Assembly: GCA_017528425.1 (NCBI GenBank)
Contig: JAFXOV010000021.1
Coordinates: forward strand, 1-64,000
Reading direction: 5' to 3'
DNA length: 64,000 nt
Origin: Elusimicrobiota bacterium
GTDB taxonomy: Bacteria; Elusimicrobiota; Endomicrobiia; Endomicrobiales; Endomicrobiaceae
Each line of letters starts with the position of its first letter. The stretch's first letter is position 1. Under the pieces are notes generated by a model. The model worked only from the letters and a program-made list of their open reading frames with translations. It had not been told where the DNA came from and ran no database searches. The translations under genes were made by a program, and so were the position numbers. Positions 46,301 to 52,242 of the stretch are shown here, piece after piece.

Positions 46301-49300
46301 TATAATTAACGGGAATTATTATAAAATCTTTTCTCTGTCCGTTAATTTCAACCGTATGCGCACAAGCACTTCCCAAGAAATATTCATCATCAGAATCTGT
46401 CTTCATAAAAATTACTTCAGGAACATTATCATAATCACTGGGCAAATTTAAAAAAGACAATGCTTTACCAATATCACTTCTAAGAAAATCTCTAACTCCT
46501 TGAGAACTTGAAACGGTAAGAGATGTTTCCAAATATTTTTTTGACTCCGGTGCAAACATTGTATTATTTCTTTTAAAACTGTTATAAAGTTGTTCAAAAG
46601 CCTCAGGGGAAGATAAAATTTGTTCCATATTTGGAGTTGAATATTGTATTTCAGTTGAAGCTTGTTCCACTTGAGTTATAGCTTCTTGCGGTGCTATAGA
46701 TTCTGCCGTTGAATGTTGTAAATATCCGGGAATAATAGCGGATAACAATAATGTCCCAATTAAAAATATGCCCGCAATTATAAGCCTTATTTTTCCTTGC
46801 TTTCCTTTTTGTTCTTGTTGCGTTGCAGGTGTTTCATCTTGTTTTTTTTCTTCGGGTTGTTCCACACTTGCTTGTTGATCCGCTTGTTTCTGAGAAGCTT
46901 GTTCTTCTGTTATTTCCGTTTGCTCCTTTTCTATCTGTTGTTGTTCCTGTCCTTCAAAACTGAAATATTCTTCCAATAGTTTATCTATTTGTTTTTCATG
47001 TTGTCTATAAAATTCCGGATTTTTCTTTTGAGGATATATTCTCATAAATTCAGCTATTGACATTGCATACGGTTTACCATCTATTCCTTTAACAACAATA
47101 TCATATGGTAATACAGTATCCCTACCTTCGTCCGTATCAATTATAATCATCGAGCCTTCTGCTTTTTTCGACTCTTCTTTTTCCTTCACTTCTCCAAAAG
47201 AAACTGTTACACTAACTTCTTTTTTTGTAGCATTGAATATTTGTCTTACTCTTTTATCCTCACTTACTTCCGTTCTATAAATTCTTTCAAACTTTTCCCT
47301 TTTCATAAAACTTACAGATCCGGTTGCACTTATAACAAACATAGGATTTACGGAGATATTATCTGTTCTTGCTGAAAGAGTTGAATTATCCGGTTCCACA
47401 TCATATATTCTTATACTAAAGTGGTTATCTTTATCATATTTAGATTTCAAAACATAATATCTGTTACCTTGTTCATCATATTTTTCTTCTCCTTTTTTAA
47501 CGCCTTCTAAATATCCGTGATCTTTTGCATATTCTAAATCAAATGCCTGCACATCAACTTCCGCACTTGTTACCGAACCTCTCCAAATTAAATCATCCGC
47601 CGTTAATGCCGGTCTTATAAAATTTTTTATTATTTCAAATATTTTTTTCGCTGCATTTTTCCCTTTTTCTCTTAATTGCTCATTAACCTTTTCTTTCTCA
47701 GCTGTCATATCTACATCCGCATCTTCCATATCAATAACATGAATTCTTAACTTTTCTAAATCATCTCTTCCTTTTACACCTTTTTCAAAGAATATACCCA
47801 ATAATTCTTTAACTTCCGGAGATAATTCTTTAGATCTTAATAAATCATATAGTTCTCTTTTTGATGCACTAACTTTACTATCATCAAAAATTACATCAAT
47901 TACTTCTCCTTTTTTATTTCTAACAACATCTTTAATTACACCTTCTTCTATTAAATCAACCAAGAATAAAAGATATTCAACTGAATTATTTATCGCTCTT
48001 TTTTCTGTTATTGCAGGAGATTGATTATCTCGTGCCAATATTCTGCTATTTATTAAAAATATCTCATTTTTTTCACGATATGCATTTAATAAATCATTTT
48101 CTATAGATACTGCTCTACCACCGACAATAATTGCAAAATTCGGAACATTTTTTATTTTTGCAACAGCCTCGGAATAAACTTTCCCGTTTTCGGCAACAAA
48201 CTTAAATGCATTCATAAACTCCATTAAATTTGTTCCGTTTTCCAACAAATCCTGTTTATCCATTTTTCCAAGTAAATCTTTTATATCTTCAAATGTTTGC
48301 TTATTCGGAAATTCGTCAGGCTCGACATACTCTAAGTAATCAGTTGCTGTAACATAAACCATTAAAGCATCATACATTTGAGACAAGACTGTTGCTGTAG
48401 CATCTATGCTACCTTTACTTGCTGTCGGGCTCGACAATATACCAAATCTTTCCTTTCCAAGAGTCTTTGATATTTCTTCCATCAAAGGTGCTAATACAGA
48501 TATTGTTATCCTGTCATAATCACCTTGCGGTGCAGAATAACCTACCAAAGAGAAGAACATTTCAACTTTGGCAAATGCTTTTTCTATTTCTCTTCTTACT
48601 TGTTCAGAAGATTTTATTTCCGAAATATTCCACAATTGTTTTAATAAATCTAACTGCTCTTTTAGTTCTTTTTCACTACATTCTTCTAATTCTTTATCAT
48701 CATATTTAGATAGTGCTTCTAATATTCGTTTATACTTATCACTCCTGCTTTTTAATAACTGTATATGATGTTCGGATAATTTAGGCAATGCTTTTATTTG
48801 ATTAATTATCTTGCTTTTTATTTCCTGTTCTCTTTTTTGTGCACGTTGTCTTTTGTTCTTTTCTCGTTTTTGTATACGTTGTCTTTTGGATTCTATTTTG
48901 TTTTTTGTTTTTCTCAATGCTCTTCTGATACCTACTGCAGCCTTTTGCACAACTGTACCACTCTCCATCGTACGCATTTCTTCTTCGGCATTTTTTAATA
49001 TTTCCTTTATGGAATCGACTTGCCCATATTTTAAAGCGTCTCTTAATTCATCCAAATCAACAAATTTCGCCAAATCAACACCGACTTTTTCACCACTTAT
49101 TTTCTCTAAAAATTTCACAAAATCATTATCATCGGATTCCAAGAATTTGCTCTCTTCAATATTTCTCTTTATATTTCTCATCTGTTCGGATATTTCTTGG
49201 GCTGTTTTTTCTTCTTCAGCCGTTAAACTCATTGTATCTATCTGGGCTACACTATTCGGAAAAAGTTCTTTTGCTATATCAACACCGAAAGCCATAACTG

Positions 49301-50927
49301 CAGCTTTTACTCTAATTTCTTCGGAATATGCGGAAAACGGTAACGTTGCCAATGTTTGGAAAGAAATTTTACTTTGTTCTTTTGCTATTTCATAATATGT
49401 TTCTTCTGCGAGTTTTACTCCGTCTGTAACATTCGGAGTTATAACGATATAACTTACTCCGTGATTTTTTAATATCTCTGTTACCGTTTGAGAATGGAAA
49501 CCTCCGGTTATTACAACATCTACTTCTTTTACACCTTTCATATTGTCTATTATTTTGTTTACTTCACCTTTGGCTTCCACTTCGTTTTCAAGTTTACCCA
49601 ACACACTTTCTTTCGTAAACATATTGTCGGTAAAATATATGTTTCTGTCGGTATTTATTTTATAGAATTTATCAGCTTCGGCTATATATTCATCCAACAT
49701 GCTTAATACTTTATTATCTACGTACTTATTCCATAATTGTCTAAATGTATCTATATTTTCTTTATAATATTCATAGTCGCTTGCCGTAATTTTACTGCTT
49801 ACATAATCTCTTAAATATCTTTCAAAATTTGTTAAAAAAACGACTTCCATTTGTACTTTCGTTTCGGAAAATTTCGTATTTATTTCTTCAGTCAATCTTT
49901 TTTCTTCGTCTATTAATTCCAACGGATTTATTTTTTGACTGAATTCTATATAACCGAAATAGTTATCCAAATTAGGGAAATTTACCGTTAAATCCAATCC
50001 CAATTCTCTGCTTATTCTTACGATATATCCGTACAATTTATCTATCTTTGAAAAATTTTCTGTATTATCAACCAACATTTGGTATGCGGAATTTGCTAAA
50101 TTTTCTCTCAACAACAAAATTAAGTTTTGTAATTCGTTGGTTATTTTCGAATAATCTAAAGTTTTCTGCATTTCCAAAAGAGACATATAAGTAAATGTGT
50201 TTTCGTATTTACTTAAATCTATTCCCAATTTATCTATATGTTTGGATAACAAAGCATAATATTTCTGAGGTGTTATTGTTCCTTCTCTGTAATTTTTTGA
50301 AAGTTCTTCTAATTTATACTGCCTTTTTGTGTAATATTGTTTTTTTACTTCGGCCAAAGATTCGCTAATTGCATTTAATATTACATTTATCTTTTCTTGA
50401 TTTTCTACTATCTCACCGAATCTCTTTAAATTTTCCAAGTACGGAATTTTTTCTTCCAATCCGCTTATTATTTCCGTCTTCCCGCTTACTAAGCTGTAAT
50501 ATTCCGCACCTGTCAATCTTCCCGTATCCAACATCTTTTTCAAAATTTCAACTTTCTTGGATGGTTCTATTCTGTCACTTATCCATTTCGTACTTAGTTG
50601 TCCGTATACACCTTCCAAATAAACATTTTTTACTCCGAAACTTTTATCGAATATTTCTATTATGTTACTGATGTTTTCTTGAACTTTCGGATGGCAATGC
50701 AAATCTTGTATGTTTATTATTACTCTGTCGGTTCCTGCATAATGTGCACTTGTTATTTGACCATAGTTATAGGGCAACATGAAATCTTTAAATATTTGTT
50801 TATATTTTATTGTGGCCTCTTCGTTTGTCATGGCATTGGCAACCGTAGGCGCAACAACAAAAGACCAAACCAAACAAATTGTAGTTATGATACTTATAAA
50901 CTTTTTAAATTTCATTAAAATTTTCAT
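34317..50927 (-). CDS. giant 5,536-aa multidomain membrane protein (caspase-like, zincin, GHKL modules)
   Basis: One uninterrupted frame. In order: signal peptide 1-32 (cut after TVANA); ChaN/TraB-like domain about 35-560 (QDLHCHP 74-80, GGFH 475-478); a basic coiled region near 690-760; a Q/E-rich linker and transmembrane span about 1377-1400; zincin motif HEWTHH 1560-1565; caspase/C11-like domain with His1963 (SGHG) and Cys2007 (ATCWSY); hairpin 2262-2308; W-Y repeats 2346-2493; hairpin 3255-3300; a second caspase-like domain with His3359 (NGHG) and Cys3412 (SCCHSY); hairpin 3632-3680; GHKL ATPase-like domain about 3900-4060 (N-box EFIKNAVVHG, GMHVGL at 4010); Q-rich linkers near 4085 and 4315; long helical C-terminus. 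The ATG at 50927 has GGAGG; a longer frame enters the upstream hairpin. Domain names are motif-based; the overall function is unknown. Confidence 0.9.
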   Translation of the reverse strand: MKILMKFKKFISIITTICLVWSFVVAPTVANAMTNEEATIKYKQIFKDFMLPYNYGQITSAHYAGTDRVIINIQDLHCHPKVQENISNIIEIFDKSFGVKNVYLEGVYGQLSTKWISDRIEPSKKVEILKKMLDTGRLTGAEYYSLVSGKTEIISGLEEKIPYLENLKRFGEIVENQEKINVILNAISESLAEVKKQYYTKRQYKLEELSKNYREGTITPQKYYALLSKHIDKLGIDLSKYENTFTYMSLLEMQKTLDYSKITNELQNLILLLRENLANSAYQMLVDNTENFSKIDKLYGYIVRISRELGLDLTVNFPNLDNYFGYIEFSQKINPLELIDEEKRLTEEINTKFSETKVQMEVVFLTNFERYLRDYVSSKITASDYEYYKENIDTFRQLWNKYVDNKVLSMLDEYIAEADKFYKINTDRNIYFTDNMFTKESVLGKLENEVEAKGEVNKIIDNMKGVKEVDVVITGGFHSQTVTEILKNHGVSYIVITPNVTDGVKLAEETYYEIAKEQSKISFQTLATLPFSAYSEEIRVKAAVMAFGVDIAKELFPNSVAQIDTMSLTAEEEKTAQEISEQMRNIKRNIEESKFLESDDNDFVKFLEKISGEKVGVDLAKFVDLDELRDALKYGQVDSIKEILKNAEEEMRTMESGTVVQKAAVGIRRALRKTKNKIESKRQRIQKREKNKRQRAQKREQEIKSKIINQIKALPKLSEHHIQLLKSRSDKYKRILEALSKYDDKELEECSEKELKEQLDLLKQLWNISEIKSSEQVRREIEKAFAKVEMFFSLVGYSAPQGDYDRITISVLAPLMEEISKTLGKERFGILSSPTASKGSIDATATVLSQMYDALMVYVTATDYLEYVEPDEFPNKQTFEDIKDLLGKMDKQDLLENGTNLMEFMNAFKFVAENGKVYSEAVAKIKNVPNFAIIVGGRAVSIENDLLNAYREKNEIFLINSRILARDNQSPAITEKRAINNSVEYLLFLVDLIEEGVIKDVVRNKKGEVIDVIFDDSKVSASKRELYDLLRSKELSPEVKELLGIFFEKGVKGRDDLEKLRIHVIDMEDADVDMTAEKEKVNEQLREKGKNAAKKIFEIIKNFIRPALTADDLIWRGSVTSAEVDVQAFDLEYAKDHGYLEGVKKGEEKYDEQGNRYYVLKSKYDKDNHFSIRIYDVEPDNSTLSARTDNISVNPMFVISATGSVSFMKREKFERIYRTEVSEDKRVRQIFNATKKEVSVTVSFGEVKEKEESKKAEGSMIIIDTDEGRDTVLPYDIVVKGIDGKPYAMSIAEFMRIYPQKKNPEFYRQHEKQIDKLLEEYFSFEGQEQQQIEKEQTEITEEQASQKQADQQASVEQPEEKKQDETPATQQEQKGKQGKIRLIIAGIFLIGTLLLSAIIPGYLQHSTAESIAPQEAITQVEQASTEIQYSTPNMEQILSSPEAFEQLYNSFKRNNTMFAPESKKYLETSLTVSSSQGVRDFLRSDIGKALSFLNLPSDYDNVPEVIFMKTDSDDEYFLGSACAHTVEINGQRKDFIIIPVNYNEDETFNLDRQVLSTIVHEWTHHINRDKVEKKEMSRLQDEYEATRNGYLMLEPTDNSFSFYVDGNLYVMPFDQGMRVFGFSKILEEQDRVTEFFRKFRSDVSFNDLYYGDVISNVKSEDGKNLVMIEIFDTKSDKRGVFAVIDEDGNLTIQENVKLESVYDESSQDESVFETTKDGKKTRVKAKKSSKIAAKQTDRTPARTRWEELYDIFQRAPISSNRVNKSAIIGSFVRIARDLNVSDENLNKILLPLARELSERRIDDISTEANDLTFKILLNKYFQDNKRTKTKMTDYEDAMKIGRLLYYTIGDKAADLTEQQIDKILPMLMDIYYKGVEQLQSRNTVTNETGFYCLLGMEEECTNEGWESIFKLLGINPKRDYFKCTGDYSDDKVTINGWLDTIRFYPENKARYGLKNMYAMYSGHGQPTHLSTGEHNLKVEDIVEALVDAKRKDVNLDLSEITLDLATCWSYFSSINIIEQLKKRLEEENLKPSFPNIVTDAGYESLKGKFIDMKSSPVSISSTDLVSGSSNVTLSNKEVSLIEYILTHKSEFEERKEKGLTLADFHNAERASANYTVFAVTNEEMENLFDNLRQKVFEMLDLSSDEITYGTKEMEITEYLDRYEEHERTVLVQRWLAKKGNMIYMELLLDRTKAFLDRLGNTEIIRRIYKDKAGENFKNTRLGKAIGVNIETFAFWMPNFVAAHRPQTPLQRKIATAVVWRIRALSIGIGFGIVPAIISLINPLTIAVVIPAIITTLTVTNILHYFYDIDISYVKYPELKGILKFLNLDEEVKEVWDSWKADDASLLHTAMLWYGEYNKKELYDKLELLDELMDKSHFNDKEIEWYEKYKESKEYENLQRLHELMSKTFLNPEERTEKNNLDKWYEEYKASEGYEYLNVFCGLISFTDIYNKVTEWYDAYKKEYEEYKTSEEYSKLEQFSNLVKYKTVYDAWTEGRKANVTRKKYDNEDKRFNRYNGYVFGLRSVIQTIQDDSFFSKTMPDGKTEERYDFLRAFIDSEYGMNLCDWFDGARKLLFDSGKSKSANGYVPEEYIPEVLLDCNRTGKKVYFFLPRNLMFFPKDIMAMQNKINDNAITAQGNAITKREILVIYDIMTKDVDELRAMEYFKKYSKSELEKMKKVIADSVEFVVGAYDFLDIGKKTISDKYFSSDKLPETISTVLSSQEQYMAQQTQNIEIDYEDIDKVIEEIEKLTGKLSDDIKEQLSNIHKYYLRDYLKVLMELKKVSKRDLDINFIHNDLYYFITNGMRPNIAISIFKPYFEEKININQLQENIDRARILMKWFRTNGSAKFSFGDLWFADSDINILEDDKDLVNRIYKICKILDEFVKEENIDIENEDFSGREIGYMLQGAFTAKKTNRYIINNLKKYLKGEIDEMDFLKRRSFSLKNIKKMRAKSIISGYKYGDIFVSEFSGGEMVSWSMRKKLARKLLPLTKDFDEETVKYLAKNIEPLLNASGYYDNELSSTIRSLNEINKDTLNFLKEKNFRVTDIASAMLFLELLSTDIEMDDSSYSKLIDLLNDLSKKTIYHFSLENNALALKIFLSPEFQKEYEDLSVSIQYRTAIKMCRFISATGLTEEFVNENLETLIPKAIDIMSRILEKSGEKKFIGKYTRVAIANHNERADIRMGTEGYRFTSKAYRDMLRVILTNEMKENGEEINEAEIEKEIEQMLAVYEETGEEDFYAGRKKLNKFFEKLDKLGIPVAIGVLGLFALSLIFPAFSFLYLPMVFPVVTTVLQLFAGIYIAGDEYKREELTDMQKSLSNFSPIREFKLRRKVDAFFNEIPNFRYKEGESENLLLVLNGHGADGIWAYSEFGSVRVDKKIADSIEKAIKNMKGEGDEYIKNTIEHITIDLSCCHSYVTAEMIKKELSRRNINFCPQIVTEAGKEMLFGYSLSSGTGNLEYAINSYLEEHDDATEITLKDIFYAEIESSNHTIFMVDDEVQVLFEEFITEAKEVESNTVQTQKNIPKISKEQKRLLSVATILPSNFLSRLADVIRNRHSGKSYYVELQTEKTKKYLEDKGIDRSSFKGTVLGVWYEMLDFWKIFPINTTVFGKNIEIESFIEEHENPTMAQIIAIWVIRALSIGLGVGAGTVLAVTLSPFAGFLGIPTLFATEFITHLMWNLGVQKIHQEQVKSKSKDKVVFRNDEEKPATILIEKNGKIYSVTAKLAGLTNEDEETKDYIDIGIKGRKLVIYVESEGEDAFTLESSRYTTIESIEDFLDLKIKVSRHNLTIQSNDAGTLVSAVKQEEMPRIVSDLSGESIEVTKDEYGREKPKDPEIRTQLETLKKALQTEEGISVKDENIETVFLDAGVDTDGKDINEKKIKKLMKNGEEDTLLIIYPFSRAYNVENLTKMQKIALYFQFGRQLVSLLDKTWFYSFSGNSGVQFYGNIIMREFIKNAVVHGNLGDLSKPIYLRCNKKSVTPGFSVYNTLNRGQKTSEEILSFAAIGEISGMHVGLSNIRKDAADGIVSGLIQKEIGNGDTSFYSISVSQNDNTQRLLEEREKRERKTTVSQPESQQTAPQVEQTQQQQQETQTTQQEFTPEQKYFILGEVISIVAKDFAKKNGIKGETVLPEEIESSIIDSIIENSGIDFSIDSVIENIKRMSGVSEARIDLWQTELLRLLDTGRNQALIQPIYDFGLKQKDLQEQLEYLGIDAQHFAPVFYETKKRWLASSVSANDEKAFFNLMRDVAGDSFYELTNFLIRSKYKSYEIEQILENLGAIELSKQRKIQKLRDESVQQSIRQEIISLFKQVQQTVPQVEQTTQENEVSVSDKIKRMLERVNVSLSNADIEIISAKISKKTNKHFSVTDSNQSNVLEELFNGTKDLPEDVLASLTKLFKLDGSFTAEDSRVIHDYVFADVSDEDKQRERENQMKMYAVIYAYMSWKKKFGDDFTTDKTIRITKNNESDQNFPTGIKFSFDDWLHICDGHSILMNGNEEYIDRYEDANVAFNSAITLDFLMDSSSENLIGTIINDWDLCSERESNTLYIKNINNKIYVVVINMNEKRIETFFVIDSKKYEDNYTAEIKYATTVKRVQFSELDSKIKEGELFFKVRVDEHNNILGTKDAGTNSVGIKYCIGFENNRFIFYNDMFYDELYKFDVVTRQKIMEIKKDSGLDAKFLIGSRGTEKTIVMIGIVDGRLRIIRIEKNRLNKKPYVYSANDIPIGEGLIISNIKKLSDKEIEINFSNNNAKLVLNIENKEINTNTKEEMIEALIEGNPSLSSDYKDELKKYVHSLFEILKTDSIILPFEKMIINMIDPYDKSNLEFLLNLVKLTDSSASKDIQKEIVGKTHDFISGSELVDIFIEMGIVMPVENSNVSVQQESTTEEMQYQYLIDLVKASVNPIQLIMDTIGEIFDTNKAMDMKGKNIIVDVDVDEALRERAKSAGINIVKLRIITEQEARQRGGLLINEQAKIRMTFDSSANELLVYSKQGIDLSREKIKELIAAAYSEGRKNLEFSNEQVISFAERGDIIPGSDDEKVKQSLANIQDRIANAAINGMQRAEVEVSLDLSGMKKIGRNLASKCNKQFATTIIINASQLEKYGSEIAGLRADGFRFILRGNFEEIRDAFESDDFKLDGAILDEAERGDLSKLEELAANNSEGILHIETQMYVNMATAKGIDANRIYTDNGIIPIINVDQVAEMTEKYAIGYGDVIKDKSTEEIEAILSNMLSTGNLANILCTDNEGTRLENLRERLANIFKNMFGTMNELLKPKSPEQRITEETAAVSDYNFGKEFGEEIKNVRERLLENLREGGTIKSILTTSDTTKLEKMMKDLQNAIEDVEAGEELSQEKAKLYEMYQQLPPVIQMRLKTELEGGNYFEAIGTIRGAVNQIVDSFVLGQSAFETEDQVKLRDKFLKKEYKEYRQYVRIKAIQLVMADAELKLDELLNARPDTNQTVEQLFDAIRTELNKDVRKTIIANKTAIKEIKAKDEIENAKTNLMNVNILLDDSLRDKLVVTKQLDISAQTVRSILAAA
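43451..43892 (-). repeat. degenerate W-Y-E-x-Y protein repeats inside the giant gene
   Basis: Residues about 2346-2493 hold four to five imperfect units of roughly 32-38 residues. Each begins W-Y-[GED]-x-Y-[NK] (WYGEYNKKELY, WYEKYKESKEY, WYEEYKASEGY, WYDAYKKEY) followed by a Leu-rich helix. The charged, helical character suggests a spacer or rod. The block sits immediately after the first membrane hairpin. Confidence 0.75.
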
Positions 50928-50938
50928 ATTGCCTCCAA

Positions 50939-50974
50939 TAAAAAAAGCTTGTATTGTTTTTATACAATACAAGC
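50939..50974 (-). terminator. terminator-like hairpin directly before the giant gene's ribosome site
   Basis: Minus-strand stem GCTTGTATTG/CAATACAAGC (10 bp, 8-nt loop) is followed by a T7 tract and then, within 3 nt, the GGAGG of the giant gene. The hairpin contains the last codons and stop of the 166-aa gene. It is a classical intrinsic terminator shape placed where it would limit transcription into the giant gene. Confidence 0.8.
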
Positions 50975-51460
50975 CCTTTCTATATACATTTTATTATAAT
51001 CAACTGATATAGATCTCGGTAAAACATTAAATAATATTTTGGTTAATAACAGCAGAAAGACACTTAATAACCAAAATGGTATTTTCAACGGATATTCTAT
51101 TACCTTGCTCAAATAATTTGTTATGAATAAAATATCGTTGTTAACATTGTTAAAATTAAGGCCGGAACTTAATATAGTTTTATACACTATCGATGGAATC
51201 AGGAATTCGGTTATTTTATTAAAATCTTTTTTATCGGTATCTTTCTTACTGTTTTGTTGTTTGTTCCCGTTCATCTTTTGTGAAAGCATATTTGCTAATA
51301 TATCATCGGAAAAAGTTTTCACGGCAAAAAAATGTTCAACTATGCTCGACTTAACAAGATTAGAACATTTGATGTTTGTTATAGTCAAAGACATAAAATT
51401 GAACATCAAAAAAAGCATAACAAAAAGAGAGAATGCTTTATTTTTTAAAGACACTTTCAT
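50960..51460 (-). CDS. 166-aa membrane protein preceding the giant gene, unknown
   Basis: The protein has an N-terminal signal-anchor-like segment (residues 9-29, FSLFVMLFLMFNFMSLTITNI), a polar middle (Lys/Asn/Gln-rich near 65-80) and a second strong hydrophobic segment near 128-150 (IPFWLLSVFLLLLTKILF). No family is recognised. It has a TTGAAA-17-TATAAT promoter only 6 nt from the ATG and no Shine-Dalgarno, so it is probably read from a leaderless mRNA. Its end lies in the terminator-like hairpin before the giant gene, making it a likely operon partner or accessory of that protein. Confidence 0.65.
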   Translation of the reverse strand: MKVSLKNKAFSLFVMLFLMFNFMSLTITNIKCSNLVKSSIVEHFFAVKTFSDDILANMLSQKMNGNKQQNSKKDTDKKDFNKITEFLIPSIVYKTILSSGLNFNNVNNDILFITNYLSKVIEYPLKIPFWLLSVFLLLLTKILFNVLPRSISVDYNKMYIERACIV

Positions 51461-51466
51461 ATGATA

Positions 51467-51495
51467 ATTATAGTCTATATTATTTGATTTTTCAA
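51467..51495 (-). promoter_or_regulatory. promoter of the 166-aa/giant gene unit
   Basis: Minus-strand TTGAAA (51495-51490), a 17-bp spacer and TATAAT (51472-51467) are visible. Only 6 nt separate the -10 from the ATG at 51460, so the transcript should start at or next to the start codon. This is the best promoter visible upstream of the giant gene. Confidence 0.8.
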
Positions 51496-51530
51496 TAAAA
51501 AGATGTAAAAAAATTGTAAATTGTTTTTGT

Positions 51531-52241
51531 TTAGATTTCTAAGGAATGATCTTCTTTTGTTGATTCTGTCGGTTCTATTAAAACAATAAATTCACCTAAA
51601 ATGTCTCTTTTAGACATATTTTCGATAACCTCTTTTATTGTTCCTCTGATAAACTCTTCGAATTTTTTTGTAAGTTCTCTGGCTAAAACTACTTTTGTGT
51701 TTTCACCAAAAACTTCTTTACAAACTTCCAATGTTTTTAAAATTCTGTGAGGCGATTCATAAAAAACAATTGTTTTTTGAATACTTTTTGCTTGTTCCAA
51801 TTCTTTTTTCATCTTACCTGTTTTTTTCTTTAAAAAGCCTAAAAAAACAAAAGAATCTGTTGTAAGTCCCGAACCGACCAAAGCAGTTATCAAAGCACAT
51901 GCTCCAGGTAACGGAACAACATTTATGTTTTTATCTATTGCTTCTTTTATAAGATAATATCCGGGATCGGAAATAGCAGGCGTTCCGCAATCGGAAACAA
52001 GTGCAATATTTTTACCGTTTTCCAACATCGATATTATTTGAGGTATTCTTTTTAATTGGTTCTGTGTATAAAAACTGACAAGCGGTTTAGATATTTTCAA
52101 ATGAGATAATAACTTAATGGTTTGTCTCGTATCTTCGCAAACTATAGTATCAACTTCCTGCAATATTCTTATTGCTCTTAAAGTTATATCTTCTAAATTT
52201 CCTATAGGTGTTGGCACTACGAATAAAGTGGCATTGCTCAT
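51531..52241 (-). CDS. rsmI: 16S rRNA (cytidine-1402 2'-O)-methyltransferase
   Basis: The 236-aa RsmI uses SAM to methylate C1402 of 16S rRNA. The tetrapyrrole-methylase fold signatures are LFVVPTPIGNLEDITLRAIRIL at the N-terminus, CEDTRQT, LVSDCGTPAISDPG and PLPGACALITAL. FYESPHRI and LARELTKKFEEF follow. Length is slightly shorter than in E. coli because the extreme C-terminal extension is missing. It starts 1 nt after the HD-GYP gene and ends the GH57 operon. Confidence 0.96.
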   Translation of the reverse strand: MSNATLFVVPTPIGNLEDITLRAIRILQEVDTIVCEDTRQTIKLLSHLKISKPLVSFYTQNQLKRIPQIISMLENGKNIALVSDCGTPAISDPGYYLIKEAIDKNINVVPLPGACALITALVGSGLTTDSFVFLGFLKKKTGKMKKELEQAKSIQKTIVFYESPHRILKTLEVCKEVFGENTKVVLARELTKKFEEFIRGTIKEVIENMSKRDILGEFIVLIEPTESTKEDHSLEI

Positions 52242-52242
52242 A

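Noticed and set aside
48811-49395. 194-codon plus-strand open frame antisense to the giant gene
   Set aside because: It is the antisense of a strongly supported coding frame; Ser/Phe-rich composition is that of a shadow frame in A/T-rich DNA and no ribosome site or homology is seen.
34317-50927. Giant gene as a polyketide/nonribosomal peptide synthase or RTX-type adhesin
   Set aside because: No acyl/peptidyl carrier, ketosynthase, adenylation or Ca-binding nonapeptide motifs; composition is helical and Lys/Glu-rich with protease-like motifs instead.
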